Shown here piece after piece: positions 1-8,590 of a DNA stretch of 24,769 nt. The DNA is from an uncultured Collinsella sp. (GTDB lineage: Bacteria; Actinomycetota; Coriobacteriia; Coriobacteriales; Coriobacteriaceae). The notes below the pieces were generated by a model. It was not told where the DNA came from. It ran no database searches and saw nothing but the letters and a program-made list of their open reading frames with translations. Position 1 is the stretch's first letter. Each line of letters begins with the position of its first letter. A program made the position numbers and the translations under genes. The stretch spans positions 1 through 24,769 of the forward strand of contig USDE01000001.1 in assembly GCA_900553345.1 (NCBI GenBank). The letters are read 5' to 3'.

Positions 1-1290
1 GGGAGCAACAGCCGTATTGGCCGCGGGCGCAGGCTCCTGTGCAACGGGAGCAGGCTCCGGCTCAAACGTCGGCTCCTCGCCCTCTTCGTAATCGAGCGTG
101 CAGGACTCGGGAAGCATGCCGAGCGCTCGGATGGCATCCGAACCAAAGCGGATATTGCCGGCGGCATTGCGATAGAGCTTGGGCTTGGGCTCGGCGGCTT
201 CGACCACCGCGGGCTCCTCCGCCGGCTCGGCGGTGGACTTTTCCTCGGTGGGCACTTCGGCCTGGGCAGTCTGGTCTTGAGCCTCGGGCGCGATAACGCC
301 GATCAGCGTCTCGTCGGCAGAGGCACCCTCAAAACCGTCGATCTGTCCATCAAAAGCCTCGTCCTGCTCGGGCGCATCGACAGGCGCCACCGGCTGGCCA
401 AACTCGTCCTCATCGTAGGAAGGTTCCTCATATTCAATGGTGTTGCCGTAGTCGTTTTGCTGCTGGGCCGCGGCATACTCGGCCGCCGCGCGCGCCATTT
501 CCTCGGCGCGACGCTTCTGCTCGCCAAAATAGGTATCGAATGGAATGTCGTCGGGGAACTCGTTTTCGCCCTGATAGGGGGCAACGTTGTCCATGACACC
601 GAGCATGGCGGCAACAGAGGACTTGTTGCACACCGCGCCAGACGTGTAGGGGAGCACAAAACGGTTGGAGATGATATTGGCGGCGTTGGCCAGTGCCACA
701 AGGGAGGCCAGAATCGCGACAACCCACAGCAGCACCTTGAGCACGCCGGGAAGCGGCAGGATACGCAGGATGGCGACAGCCGCGGGCGCGATCGTGGCGA
801 CAGGCAGGAGCTTGGCGATGAGCGCGCGATACGGAGCGTAGGGCTCGCGAGCAAGGAGCTCGGCGCGGGGGGAATCATAGTGGGCCACCACGACGACCGG
901 GCGGTTGCGCGGAGACGCAAGCGGGCCCGAGGCCTTGTGATAGGCGATGACATTTTGACTCACACCGGTCTTTCCCAGGCGCGAAACCACGGGATGCCCC
1001 GTGCGCTCGAGCACGTAGAGCACGGCACCGACAATGGCCAGCAAGGTGCCGACCAAGCCGATACCGCCACCGATGCCCATCAGCAGGGCGCCGGCAAATG
1101 CGAGAATACCGGTAACGGCAAACGCCAACCTGCTGGGCGCGGGAGCATTAAATTCCTGCACCTCGGGGTCAAAGCCGTGGTTGCGGAAAATCTGAGCGAT
1201 ATCCTCGGCGGCCAGGCGCTCTTCACTGCACGCCGGCGTAATGCCGGTGTTCTGCAGCAGGTGGTTAATATAGTTCTGGGTGTTCGCCAT
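1..1290 (-). CDS. Membrane protein with degenerate M28-peptidase-like domain (partial, runs off the left edge)
   Basis: The frame is open from ATG at 1290 to the window edge (430 codons, no stop), so the C-terminus is missing. The start begins MANTQNYINHLL. Two hydrophobic segments flanking glycine/alanine-rich turns (about residues 46-90) and a second hydrophobic block (about 150-195) predict a multi-pass membrane region. Between them is a VVVVAHYDSPRA stretch (His137, Asp139) that resembles the first metal-ligand motif of M28 aminopeptidases. After the second block comes TSGAVCNKSSVAAML (Cys221), which aligns with the family's GADDNASGVAAL motif but lacks both Asp residues. From about residue 235 the protein becomes a long acidic, Ala/Glu/Pro-rich, probably disordered stretch. 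The M28 relationship is an inference from motifs. Catalysis is doubtful, though later ligands could lie beyond the window. The gene is divergent from the WYL regulator at 1489. Confidence 0.75.
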   Translation of the reverse strand, partial: MANTQNYINHLLQNTGITPACSEERLAAEDIAQIFRNHGFDPEVQEFNAPAPSRLAFAVTGILAFAGALLMGIGGGIGLVGTLLAIVGAVLYVLERTGHPVVSRLGKTGVSQNVIAYHKASGPLASPRNRPVVVVAHYDSPRAELLAREPYAPYRALIAKLLPVATIAPAAVAILRILPLPGVLKVLLWVVAILASLVALANAANIISNRFVLPYTSGAVCNKSSVAAMLGVMDNVAPYQGENEFPDDIPFDTYFGEQKRRAEEMARAAAEYAAAQQQNDYGNTIEYEEPSYDEDEFGQPVAPVDAPEQDEAFDGQIDGFEGASADETLIGVIAPEAQDQTAQAEVPTEEKSTAEPAEEPAVVEAAEPKPKLYRNAAGNIRFGSDAIRALGMLPESCTLDYEEGEEPTFEPEPAPVAQEPAPAANTAVAP

Positions 1291-1488
1291 GTGCGCTCCA
1301 CATCCATAATCCGACAAATAGGCCCAATGCATGCACATTAGAACCGTATATAGTCGAAAGTATACCCCGAGCGAGCGCAAACGACCGAATTCGGGCCATC
1401 TTAACGCCGCGAGCGGACAAGGATATAGCCTAATCTCCATATCGGACTAAAATCATGGCATCAAACGACCTTCTCATGCGAGGATTCT
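1291..1488. promoter_or_regulatory. Divergent intergenic region between the membrane protein gene and the WYL regulator gene
   Basis: This 198 bp spacer separates divergently transcribed genes and must hold both promoters. It is more AT-rich than its flanks around 1335-1365 and 1420-1460. I do not see a convincing -35/-10 pair for either direction. A purine-rich GAGG lies just upstream of the ATG at 1489 as a ribosome binding site. Self-regulation by the WYL protein would fit the arrangement but no operator-like repeat is obvious. Confidence 0.4.
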
Positions 1489-2511
1489 ATGACGGCAAGC
1501 GACGCGACCGCGACAATTAAAAAGGGGGCACCCGAGCCCGGGTTCGATACAACGGCTCAGCGCATCCTCAACCTTTTCTTTGTGCTCAACAGTTCTCCCG
1601 AACCGCTGACGACCGAGCAAATCGTCCTGGATTCCGATTTGGGATACGGATCGGGCAATATCGACTCGGACAAGCGCAAGTTCCGCCGCGATCGCGACAA
1701 GCTGCTCGAACGCGGTATCGTCATCAGGGAGGTTCGCGCTGCCGGAGCGCAGGAAACCGAGGAGAGCGCGTGGACGATCGACCGCGAGCACACGTTTGCC
1801 GCGGGCGGTCTCATCACCGCAGACGATGCCGACATCCTGCTCAATGCCATCGACCAGACACTCGCGGCAGGCTCATCCACCTTTGCCGCGCCGCTTGCCG
1901 ACATTCGCTCCAAGATTGCCTACCTCACCGGCATGTCGGCGACAGGAGAGGCACCGATCCGCCGCTCTCCCGCCGTCGATGCGGTATGGAGTGCCTTTGC
2001 CGAGCGTTGCGCACTGCGCTTTTTGTACCAAAACGGACGCGGTGAGCAACGCGAGCGGACCGTTTGCGTCTACGGCATGTTCGAGCGCGAGGGTACGGCA
2101 TACTTCTGTGGCCTCGACAATGCCACCGGCAATATCAGAACATTCCGCTGCGACCGCATCATTCGCGCCTGGAGACCTTCGAAAGCCTACGCCATTCCTG
2201 CGGATTTCAACCTCAACGATTACTTATTCTTTGAGTTTGATTTTGCCGACCGCCCACCTGTTGCGGCTACGTTCTCGTTCGCGCGTGAAGCGCAGGCCGA
2301 TATGATCAGCGGTCTCACACGCGGACGAGGCGAGCTCATGCGCACCGAAGCAGGTTGGACCTGGACCGTTGACGTGCGCGACTTTGAAGCCGCAGCCTCG
2401 TTTTGCATGGCCCATGCCATGGATGGCATGAGGCCCGTCGCCCCCGATTCTCTCAAGCAGGCGTGGAATCACCTCATCGAAAGGACGGTGCACGAGCATG
2501 CCCGTGCGTAA
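1489..2511 (+). CDS. PafB-type WYL-domain transcriptional regulator
   Basis: The 340-residue protein has an N-terminal winged helix (about residues 20-100, TAQRILNLFFVLNSSPEPLT followed by a basic FRRDRDKLLERG helix) and a WYL domain (about 163-235). In the WYL domain the usual Trp-Tyr-Leu position reads Ala-Tyr-Phe (TAYFCGLD), followed by the expected RTFRCDRI. A C-terminal extension domain follows. Known family members sense single-stranded nucleic acid and regulate transcription. In mycobacteria a PafB/PafC heterodimer activates DNA-damage genes independently of LexA/RecA. The gene overlaps the next WYL gene by 14 bp, so the two are translationally coupled and probably act as a pair. GAGG upstream supports the ATG at 1489. 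The family call is firm, the PafB role is inferred from pairing and length. Confidence 0.85.
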   Translation: MTASDATATIKKGAPEPGFDTTAQRILNLFFVLNSSPEPLTTEQIVLDSDLGYGSGNIDSDKRKFRRDRDKLLERGIVIREVRAAGAQETEESAWTIDREHTFAAGGLITADDADILLNAIDQTLAAGSSTFAAPLADIRSKIAYLTGMSATGEAPIRRSPAVDAVWSAFAERCALRFLYQNGRGEQRERTVCVYGMFEREGTAYFCGLDNATGNIRTFRCDRIIRAWRPSKAYAIPADFNLNDYLFFEFDFADRPPVAATFSFAREAQADMISGLTRGRGELMRTEAGWTWTVDVRDFEAAASFCMAHAMDGMRPVAPDSLKQAWNHLIERTVHEHARA

Positions 2512-3415
2512 ACTCACCAGCGAGCAAAGACTCTCGCGCGCCATCGACATCATGGAGGCCCTCTACGCCACCGGCGAGAATGGCATGACACGAGACGAGC
2601 TTTGCAGCCGCTTTGATATCACGGGGGCATCGCTCGACGAGATTCTCGAGATCGTCTCGACGCTTGCGGACCGAGAATCGGGTGCACGTATTATCTGTGA
2701 ACGCCGCGGCGAGTGCGTGGTCCTCACCGGTGACGCGGGGCGCGTGCTACCGCTGCGCCTGAGTGCCGCCGAGGGCGCTGTGCTCAACCATGAACTTGAA
2801 TCATTGGGGATCGAACCCCAAGCGGCGGCTCGAATACGGCGCGCCCTTCTTCCCAAAGAGCTCGGCTACAACCAGCGCGTCTTTGACACCGTCGCCCACG
2901 GATCGCACTGGCAGCAGCTGAGCTGCGCCATTCGGGACGGCGTTCGCTGCCGTATCTCGTATCGCTCGATGGATGACACACAAGCGCGTGAGCGTTTGGT
3001 CGACCCCTTGCGCATCACAACAAACGGCGACCAAACGTATCTGATTGCCTGGGATGTCGCGATCGACGAGCAGCGTACCTATCGTATGGATAAAATCGAG
3101 GGCCTGGTCTTGACCGACGACTCCGTCGTGCGCCACGCACCGGAACCCGCGACCCTCCACGACTCCCTCGCCCAGGCGGAGCGGAGCGCGAAGCTTCTCA
3201 TGCCGCGCGCCTTGGCAGAGCGCCTAGACTGGCCCGGCATCATGTCGATTGAACCCAATGGGGCGGACAGCTCAACGGTGAATGTGCGTTACGGCTCCGA
3301 GCGCTGGCTGTTAAGCCAGGTAATCGCAGCGGGCGGGGCCATCCGCATCTTGGATGACCCCGCCCTGTCAGAACGTCTGTGCGATATGGCAAAATCCCTC
3401 GTCTGTCCGCTTTAG
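2498..3415 (+). CDS. PafC-type WYL-domain transcriptional regulator
   Basis: The 305-residue protein begins MPVRKLTSEQRLSRAIDIME, an N-terminal helix-turn-helix (about residues 8-80). A WYL domain lies at about 137-205, where DPLRITTNGDQTYLIAWD carries Thr-Tyr-Leu in the WYL position, followed by RTYRMDKIEGL. A C-terminal domain with a YGSERWLLSQVIAAGG stretch, typical of WYL C-terminal extensions, follows. The start lies inside the 3' end of the upstream WYL gene (14 bp overlap, different frame), so coupled translation is expected. The stop codon overlaps the stop of the convergent dinG-like gene. By analogy with mycobacterial PafBC this would be the second subunit of a damage-responsive activator. 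That role is an inference. Confidence 0.85.
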   Translation: MPVRKLTSEQRLSRAIDIMEALYATGENGMTRDELCSRFDITGASLDEILEIVSTLADRESGARIICERRGECVVLTGDAGRVLPLRLSAAEGAVLNHELESLGIEPQAAARIRRALLPKELGYNQRVFDTVAHGSHWQQLSCAIRDGVRCRISYRSMDDTQARERLVDPLRITTNGDQTYLIAWDVAIDEQRTYRMDKIEGLVLTDDSVVRHAPEPATLHDSLAQAERSAKLLMPRALAERLDWPGIMSIEPNGADSSTVNVRYGSERWLLSQVIAAGGAIRILDDPALSERLCDMAKSLVCPL

Positions 3416-6306
3416 CGGCGCCGCTCGTGGCGTGCGCGCCACAGCTGTAGATAGTGCCCGATTTGTGCCGATTCGATGCGCTGATAGGAACTCGTGGGCA
3501 GCGACGTTAAGAATTTCTTGCCGTAGCCCTTCGTCACCAGGCGCGGGTCGGCCAAGATGAGTACGCCACAATCGGTCGACGAGCGAATGAGGCGACCGGC
3601 TGCCTGCTTGACCTCGAGCACGGCCTCGGGCAGCGAATAGCGCGCCCAAGCGCGGTCTTCACGCAGATTGCGCTCGCATGAGAGCGGGTCTGTGGGGCTC
3701 GAGAACGGCAGCTTGGGGATGATGACGCAGCGCAGCGTCTCGCCGCTGGCGTCAAACCCTTCCCAAAAGGCCTTAAGCGCAAAGAGCGACGAGGTCGGTT
3801 CGTTGATGAAGCGATCGCGCAGACGGCGAGGAGACGAATTGCGCTGCTGGCAGTTGAGTTCCAGACCCGCACGAGCCATCTTGGGCTCGACGCGAGCGTA
3901 CAACTCCTCCATGTCGCGCCTGTTGGTGAACAGCGTGAGCACCGAGCCGCCCATGGCCAGATGAGCGTCGACCAGCACACGCTCGAGCGCCGAAAGATAG
4001 CCTTCACGGTCGCGCGGATCGGGGATATCCCCGGCCACGACCACGGCCATATTCGAATCGAAGTCGTAGCTCGAATCCAAGTGCAGCGACGATGATGTCG
4101 AGGCACCGATGCGATCGAGGCCGACGGCGTGGTTAAAGTGCTCAAAGCTCTTGGAAACCGTCATGGTCGCCGATGCAAAGATAGCCGTGTGGACCTCGGG
4201 CAGCCACTCGGTTGCCAAGGCCTCACCAATATCGATGCGCTCCGCGGTCATCGACTCGCCGCCGGCGCGCAATCTGCGATTGACTTGCAGCGAGTACACG
4301 TAGTGTTCGTCGGTACCGTCAATGATGAGCTTGAGGTTCTCGACCAGCTCGTGTAGGCGGCGCGAGATATCACCCAGGTCGACAACAACCTCGGGCTTGT
4401 CGGCGGCGACGGCTTGTACCAGCGCGTCGACGCTCTTGTCAGCTTGTTCCAATGCGTCAATAGCAGTGTAGGCCGACTGTAAGAAATCATGCCAGTCGTC
4501 AGATTCGCGCAGCTCGGGGCCAATCCATAGGTTCGCATTGTCATAGCCCCCGCGCGCACGGCGGCCAAGCTCGCGAACGCCGTCAAACACATCGGCGATT
4601 GCCATGCTCGCGCGCGCGGCCGTCGACGTCGCCTTGGCGGTTAGACCCAGGTAGAGCGTAGAGCCCTCCGAAGCTGCCAAATCGCGGGAAACCTGGCTCA
4701 GTGCACCGGTGCTCGAGCCACCCAGGCGCTCAAACAGAACGCGCGATTCATCCGCCGACACCACGCGCGCCCATTGACGGCGAGCCTCGCGCTCGATGGA
4801 GTGGGCCTCATCGATCACCCAGTGACGAATTGGAGGCAAGATTCTGCCCTCGGCCGCAACGTTGCGGAACAGCAGGGAATGGTTGGTGACCACCACATCG
4901 GCATGCGCCGCGCGACGGCGGGCGCCGTGGACCAGGCATTTATCGGGGAAAAACGGGCATAGGCGACGGGCGCACTCGCGCGACGCCGTCGTAAAGTCGG
5001 GACGGTTGACGCTGCGCCAGCGAATGCCGAGCGAGTCGAGGTCGCCATCGGCCGACTGACACACGTACGCCATGATGACCGCGACTGCCGTAAGCGTGTC
5101 GGCAGGATCACGCTTAGTCGTAATTTCGACTTGGCCACGGCTCATGCGCTCAAGCTTGCGCAAGCATGGATAGTGGTCATAGCCCTTTAGGGCGCAAAAC
5201 GATAGGCCTCCGTCCAGCTGCTCGGCAAGTTTGGGCAGCTCATGATACATGAGCTGGTCGGCAAGATTATTCGATTTAGTCGCGATACCAACCGTGATGT
5301 TGTTGCGGCGCGCTGCCTCGGCAAAAGACACCAGATAGGCCATCGATTTGCCGACGCCCGTCCCCGCCTCAATCACGCGATGCGTTCCCGTAACGAGCGC
5401 GTCACGGACCTCGAGCGCCATCGCGATTTGCTCATCGCGCGGCTCGTACGTGGGATACATGCGATTAACCAGACCGCCCGGGGCATAGTCCGCCTCGATT
5501 TCCTCGCGGCTCGGCATCTTAAGGACCGGTAGCTCGTCCGCATCAACGCGATCATCGGCCCGATCGGCCTTGAGTACGTCGGCGCGGGCGGCGCTGAGAG
5601 AGAAGATGGAACCGGGGTTCTGTCCCGCCAAGAACGAGAAGATGGGACGATAAGACCAGGGCATGTCGGGGTGCATGTCGGCCAGACGCGCCATTAAGCC
5701 CTGAGGCAAGTCGGAGAGCGCCACGAGCAACACACGCCACACGCCACACAGGGCGTCGACATCGGCGTTGGCGCGGTGCGGCACCGAGTCGCAGCCAAAC
5801 AGGTCGGCCATAAAAGACAGCTTGTGCGAGGCCAGGCGCGGAAGTGCGATGCGCGACAGTGCCAGCGAATCGATCCAGATGTCGCTGACGTTGACACCGC
5901 CCTTGACCGACTCGATAAACGAACGGTCGAAGGTGGCGTTATGCGCAATCACCGGGCAGCCGCCGACAAAATCGGCGAGAGCGGCCACGGCCTCGACGGC
6001 CGATGGGGCATCCACCACATCGGCGTTTGTAATGCTCGTGAGTTCGGTAATCTCGGCGGGAATCAGCTGCTTGGGATGCACGAAGGTATCAAACCGATCG
6101 ACAACCTCGCGGCCCGAAAGGCGGGCAGCCGAGATCTCAATCAGTTCATTGTCCTGCACCGAAAGACCCGTGGTCTCGGTATCGAGGACGATAACATCTT
6201 CCTCGATGAGACCAAACGATTGGGTTTTGGCGCGCTCGGCAAGCGTGGCATAGGAATCGATGACAAACTGCGGCGTTCCCGACGAAACAGCGTCCTCGAT
6301 TAGCAT
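3412..6306 (-). CDS. dinG: DinG-family helicase with N-terminal DEDDh exonuclease domain
   Basis: The 964-residue protein fuses a 3'-5' exonuclease-like domain to an XPD/DinG superfamily 2 helicase. Exonuclease motifs are complete: DTET (residues 42-45), HNATFD (122-127) and H177 with D182. The helicase has Walker A AGTGVGKS (314-321), a DEAH box (499-502) and motif VI QAAGRLIR (901-908). Cys381, Cys445, Cys450 and Cys457 sit between Walker A and DEAH, where 4Fe-4S ligands lie in XPD/DinG proteins. The family unwinds DNA with 5'-3' polarity and acts on repair intermediates and R-loops. The start at 6306 overlaps the end of ddl by 7 bp, so it is probably co-transcribed with ddl. The stop overlaps that of the convergent WYL gene. 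Confidence 0.9.
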   Translation of the reverse strand: MLIEDAVSSGTPQFVIDSYATLAERAKTQSFGLIEEDVIVLDTETTGLSVQDNELIEISAARLSGREVVDRFDTFVHPKQLIPAEITELTSITNADVVDAPSAVEAVAALADFVGGCPVIAHNATFDRSFIESVKGGVNVSDIWIDSLALSRIALPRLASHKLSFMADLFGCDSVPHRANADVDALCGVWRVLLVALSDLPQGLMARLADMHPDMPWSYRPIFSFLAGQNPGSIFSLSAARADVLKADRADDRVDADELPVLKMPSREEIEADYAPGGLVNRMYPTYEPRDEQIAMALEVRDALVTGTHRVIEAGTGVGKSMAYLVSFAEAARRNNITVGIATKSNNLADQLMYHELPKLAEQLDGGLSFCALKGYDHYPCLRKLERMSRGQVEITTKRDPADTLTAVAVIMAYVCQSADGDLDSLGIRWRSVNRPDFTTASRECARRLCPFFPDKCLVHGARRRAAHADVVVTNHSLLFRNVAAEGRILPPIRHWVIDEAHSIEREARRQWARVVSADESRVLFERLGGSSTGALSQVSRDLAASEGSTLYLGLTAKATSTAARASMAIADVFDGVRELGRRARGGYDNANLWIGPELRESDDWHDFLQSAYTAIDALEQADKSVDALVQAVAADKPEVVVDLGDISRRLHELVENLKLIIDGTDEHYVYSLQVNRRLRAGGESMTAERIDIGEALATEWLPEVHTAIFASATMTVSKSFEHFNHAVGLDRIGASTSSSLHLDSSYDFDSNMAVVVAGDIPDPRDREGYLSALERVLVDAHLAMGGSVLTLFTNRRDMEELYARVEPKMARAGLELNCQQRNSSPRRLRDRFINEPTSSLFALKAFWEGFDASGETLRCVIIPKLPFSSPTDPLSCERNLREDRAWARYSLPEAVLEVKQAAGRLIRSSTDCGVLILADPRLVTKGYGKKFLTSLPTSSYQRIESAQIGHYLQLWRARHERRR

Positions 6307-7265
6307 GCAACGCCCGCTCGACGAAGTCCCATACGAATCAGACTGTCACAGACCTGCGGGAACGTCATGTCATCGGTGTGGCGAATCTCATCCGGATACA
6401 GCGACGTATCGGTCATGCCGGGAATCGTGTTGGTCTCGAGGATGACGGGGCCATCCTCGCTCACGATAAAGTCGCTGCGCGAGATACCCAGGCAGCCGAG
6501 TGCCTTATGGGCAGCACAGGCGAGCTCCTGAGCACGAGCGTAGTTCTCGGGCGAAATCTGCGCCGGAATGCGATGGATGTCCGTAGGGTCGACATACTTC
6601 ACGTCCAGATCGTAGAACTCGCAGTCCTCGGGCTTACGGATCTCAACAATCGGCAGGGCGCGCACGTCATCCTCGCCGTATACGCCGACGGTGATCTCGG
6701 TACCCTCGATGCACTTCTCGACCAGCACTTTGTCGCCAAACTCAAACGCCTTGGCGATTGCCGCGGGTAGCTCGGAGGGCTCATGGACCAGGGAAATGCC
6801 ATAGCTGGAACCGTTGACGGCCGGCTTCACAAAGCAGCGCTCGCCACAAACCTCGACGATGTGATCGATATCGACTTCATCGCCCACCTCGAGCGCAAGG
6901 CCGGGGGCAACGGGGATGCCCGCCTTGGCGTACAGGAGCTTCGAGACCTCCTTGTCGGCACCGCAGGCGCTGGCAAGCACGCCCGAGGCCGTGTAGGGGA
7001 TACCCAGGGTCTCCATGGCACCCTGCATGGCACCATCCTCACCGCCGGCGCCGTGCATGGCGATAAACGCCACGTCAAAGCCGCCGGTCGCCATGGTTAC
7101 TATAAAATCATCGGCAGCCGTGTCGAGCAGCTCCACCGAAGTGTAGCCGGCCTCCTTCAAGGCCACCACGACGTTCTTTCCCGAATTGAGCGAGATCTCG
7201 CGCTCAGCGGAATGACCGCCCGCCAAGACCGCTACGTGCATGTTCTCTAGGCTTTTACCCGGCAT
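6300..7265 (-). CDS. ddl: D-alanine--D-alanine ligase
   Basis: The 321-residue ATP-grasp enzyme joins two D-alanines for peptidoglycan precursors in the cytoplasm. The N-terminal GGHSAEREISLNSG (Glu21 equals the D-Ala-binding Glu15 of E. coli DdlB), the SSYGIS loop (153-158), Tyr224 in the omega loop (DLDVKY), and ETNTIPGMTDTS (Asn279, Ser288) match the family's active site. Tyr at 224 rather than Phe is the pattern of D-Ala-D-Ala ligases as opposed to D-Ala-D-Lac enzymes. The ATG at 7265 is preceded by a strong GGAGGAG about nine bases upstream, which favours it over the internal Met9. It heads a two-gene unit with the dinG-like gene. A functional link between the two is not evident, and co-transcription may be incidental. 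Confidence 0.95.
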   Translation of the reverse strand: MPGKSLENMHVAVLAGGHSAEREISLNSGKNVVVALKEAGYTSVELLDTAADDFIVTMATGGFDVAFIAMHGAGGEDGAMQGAMETLGIPYTASGVLASACGADKEVSKLLYAKAGIPVAPGLALEVGDEVDIDHIVEVCGERCFVKPAVNGSSYGISLVHEPSELPAAIAKAFEFGDKVLVEKCIEGTEITVGVYGEDDVRALPIVEIRKPEDCEFYDLDVKYVDPTDIHRIPAQISPENYARAQELACAAHKALGCLGISRSDFIVSEDGPVILETNTIPGMTDTSLYPDEIRHTDDMTFPQVCDSLIRMGLRRAGVAC

Positions 7266-7350
7266 GGGCAGACTCCTCCTCTAAAATTTCTGCAGCTGAT
7301 ACCATATTGTAGCGATACCCTCTACGTTTCCCCAAAATCGAAAGGCTTCC

Positions 7351-8403
7351 ATGAATCCCAGGACTAAATCTCAGGACATTCGCGACTTGAGCCAAAACGA
7401 TATTCGCGAGCTCGTGGCAGAACTCGGCCAGCCCGCCTTCCGCGCCAAGCAACTCATCGAATGGGTCTTTGAGAAGAACGTTTGTTCGTTTGACGATATG
7501 ACCAACCTTCCCAAGGCTTTCCGCGAGCAGCTTAAAGAGGCTTTTGCCTTTGACACGCCGACTGAGCTCACCAAGCAGGTATCCAAAGATGGCTCTCGTA
7601 AGTATCTGCTTGAGTACCACGACGGCATTTCCGTCGAAACCGTAGGCATGCCCCGTCGTAACAAGCTTTCCGTCTGCGTTTCCACCCAGGCAGGCTGCGG
7701 CATGGGCTGTGCTTTTTGTGCTACCGGCCTCAACGGCCTCAAGCGCTCGCTGACCGCCCAAGAGATCGTTGACCAGGTACTTCATGTCTCCAACGACTTT
7801 GGCGAGCGTGCCACAAGCGTCGTTTTCATGGGTCAGGGCGAGCCCTTTGCTAACTATGACGAGGTTCTCAAGGCACTGCGCATCCTTAACGATCCCGACG
7901 GCATCGGTATTGGAGCCCGCCACCTTACTGTCTCCACCAGTGGTGTTATTCCTGGTATTCGCAAATTTGCCGACATCCCCGAGCAGTTCACGCTTGCTGT
8001 TTCTCTGCATTCCGCCATCCAGTCGACGCGCAATAAGCTCATGCCCGGTGTTAAGAAGTACACGCTGCTCCGCCTTCACGAGGCGCTTCAGCTCTACACC
8101 GAGAAGACGGGGCGCCGCCCGACCTATGAGTACGCCATGATCGAAGGCGTCAACGATACGAATCCCGAGATGCAGGCGCTCTGCGACTTCTGCGAGGGAA
8201 CGCTGTGCCACGTTAACCTGATTCAGCTTAACGACATCGAGGGCAGCCCGCTCAAGCCGTCGCCGATTCATAAGGTTGAGGATCTTCAGCGCCGCCTTGA
8301 GTCTCGTGGCATCGAGACCACGATCCGTAATTCTCGCGGCAATGATATTGACGCCGCCTGCGGACAGCTGAAGCAGCGCTTCAAAGTTCAGAAGAACGCA
8401 TAG
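7351..8403 (+). CDS. rlmN: Dual-specificity 23S rRNA/tRNA adenine-C2 methyltransferase RlmN
   Basis: This radical-SAM enzyme of 350 residues methylates A2503 of 23S rRNA and A37 of some tRNAs. The radical-SAM cluster is Cys116, Cys120, Cys123 (CGMGCAFC). Cys337 in NDIDAACGQL and Cys109 correspond to the methyl-carrying and resolving cysteines of E. coli RlmN (355 and 118). GQGEP (162-166) and NSRGNDIDAACGQL are family hallmarks. The size is normal and no residue is missing. The gene is divergent from ddl with an 85 bp gap, is monocistronic, and ends at a rho-independent terminator at 8446-8487. Its codons end in T more often than those of the neighbours. Confidence 0.97.
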   Translation: MNPRTKSQDIRDLSQNDIRELVAELGQPAFRAKQLIEWVFEKNVCSFDDMTNLPKAFREQLKEAFAFDTPTELTKQVSKDGSRKYLLEYHDGISVETVGMPRRNKLSVCVSTQAGCGMGCAFCATGLNGLKRSLTAQEIVDQVLHVSNDFGERATSVVFMGQGEPFANYDEVLKALRILNDPDGIGIGARHLTVSTSGVIPGIRKFADIPEQFTLAVSLHSAIQSTRNKLMPGVKKYTLLRLHEALQLYTEKTGRRPTYEYAMIEGVNDTNPEMQALCDFCEGTLCHVNLIQLNDIEGSPLKPSPIHKVEDLQRRLESRGIETTIRNSRGNDIDAACGQLKQRFKVQKNA

Positions 8404-8421
8404 GGGAGTCGCATCCCAAAA

Positions 8422-8437
8422 CGTTTCATGTGAAACA
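8422..8437. promoter_or_regulatory. parS-like site (two mismatches) overlapping the rlmN terminator
   Basis: CGTTTCATGTGAAACA differs from the parS consensus TGTTTCACGTGAAACA at two positions: the first base and one base of the central CG. Its right half forms part of the outer stem of the rlmN terminator (TGAAACAT at 8431-8438 with ATGTTTCA at 8473-8480). The site is about 2.1 kb from the perfect parS cluster. ParB occupancy at such a degenerate site is possible but unproven. Confidence 0.4.
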
Positions 8438-8445
8438 TCGAACAG

Positions 8446-8487
8446 CCCCGGTTGTAGATAATGCAACCGGGGATGTTTCATTTTTTT
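8446..8487 (+). terminator. Rho-independent terminator of rlmN
   Basis: CCCCGGTTG (8446-8454) and CAACCGGGG (8464-8472) form a perfect 9-bp stem with a 9-base loop. A run of T at 8481-8487 follows. The stem can be extended by TGAAACAT/ATGTTTCA on the outside. It lies 43 bp after the rlmN stop. Confidence 0.9.
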
Positions 8488-8533
8488 ATACTATTGGATT
8501 TGATTTACGCAAGCATAGTTTTATTGCCAAAAT

Positions 8534-8571
8534 AAGGGGTCCTTGTCTCACAAATCAGACAAGGACCCCTT
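8534..8571 (-). terminator. Hairpin terminator closing the parB operon
   Basis: AAGGGGTCCTTGTCT (8534-8548) and AGACAAGGACCCCTT (8557-8571) form a perfect 15-bp stem with an 8-base loop. Read on the minus strand it is followed by TTATTTT, so it fits a terminator for the gene ending at 8599. It faces the rlmN terminator across about 45 bp. Confidence 0.8.
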
Positions 8572-8590
8572 CAAATCAGGCAAGTAATTG

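Noticed and set aside
277..1341. Long plus-strand open frame opposite the M28-like gene
   Set aside because: Its protein is Arg/His/Gly-rich without recognisable motifs and lies antisense to a frame with clear domains. It is a high-GC shadow.
2806..2820. tRNA T-arm-like GGGGATCGAACCCC
   Set aside because: It lies within the second WYL gene and no acceptor, D-arm or anticodon arm surrounds it.
7255..8481. 408-codon minus-strand open frame opposite rlmN
   Set aside because: rlmN on the plus strand has all catalytic motifs and good codon use. The antisense frame has none.
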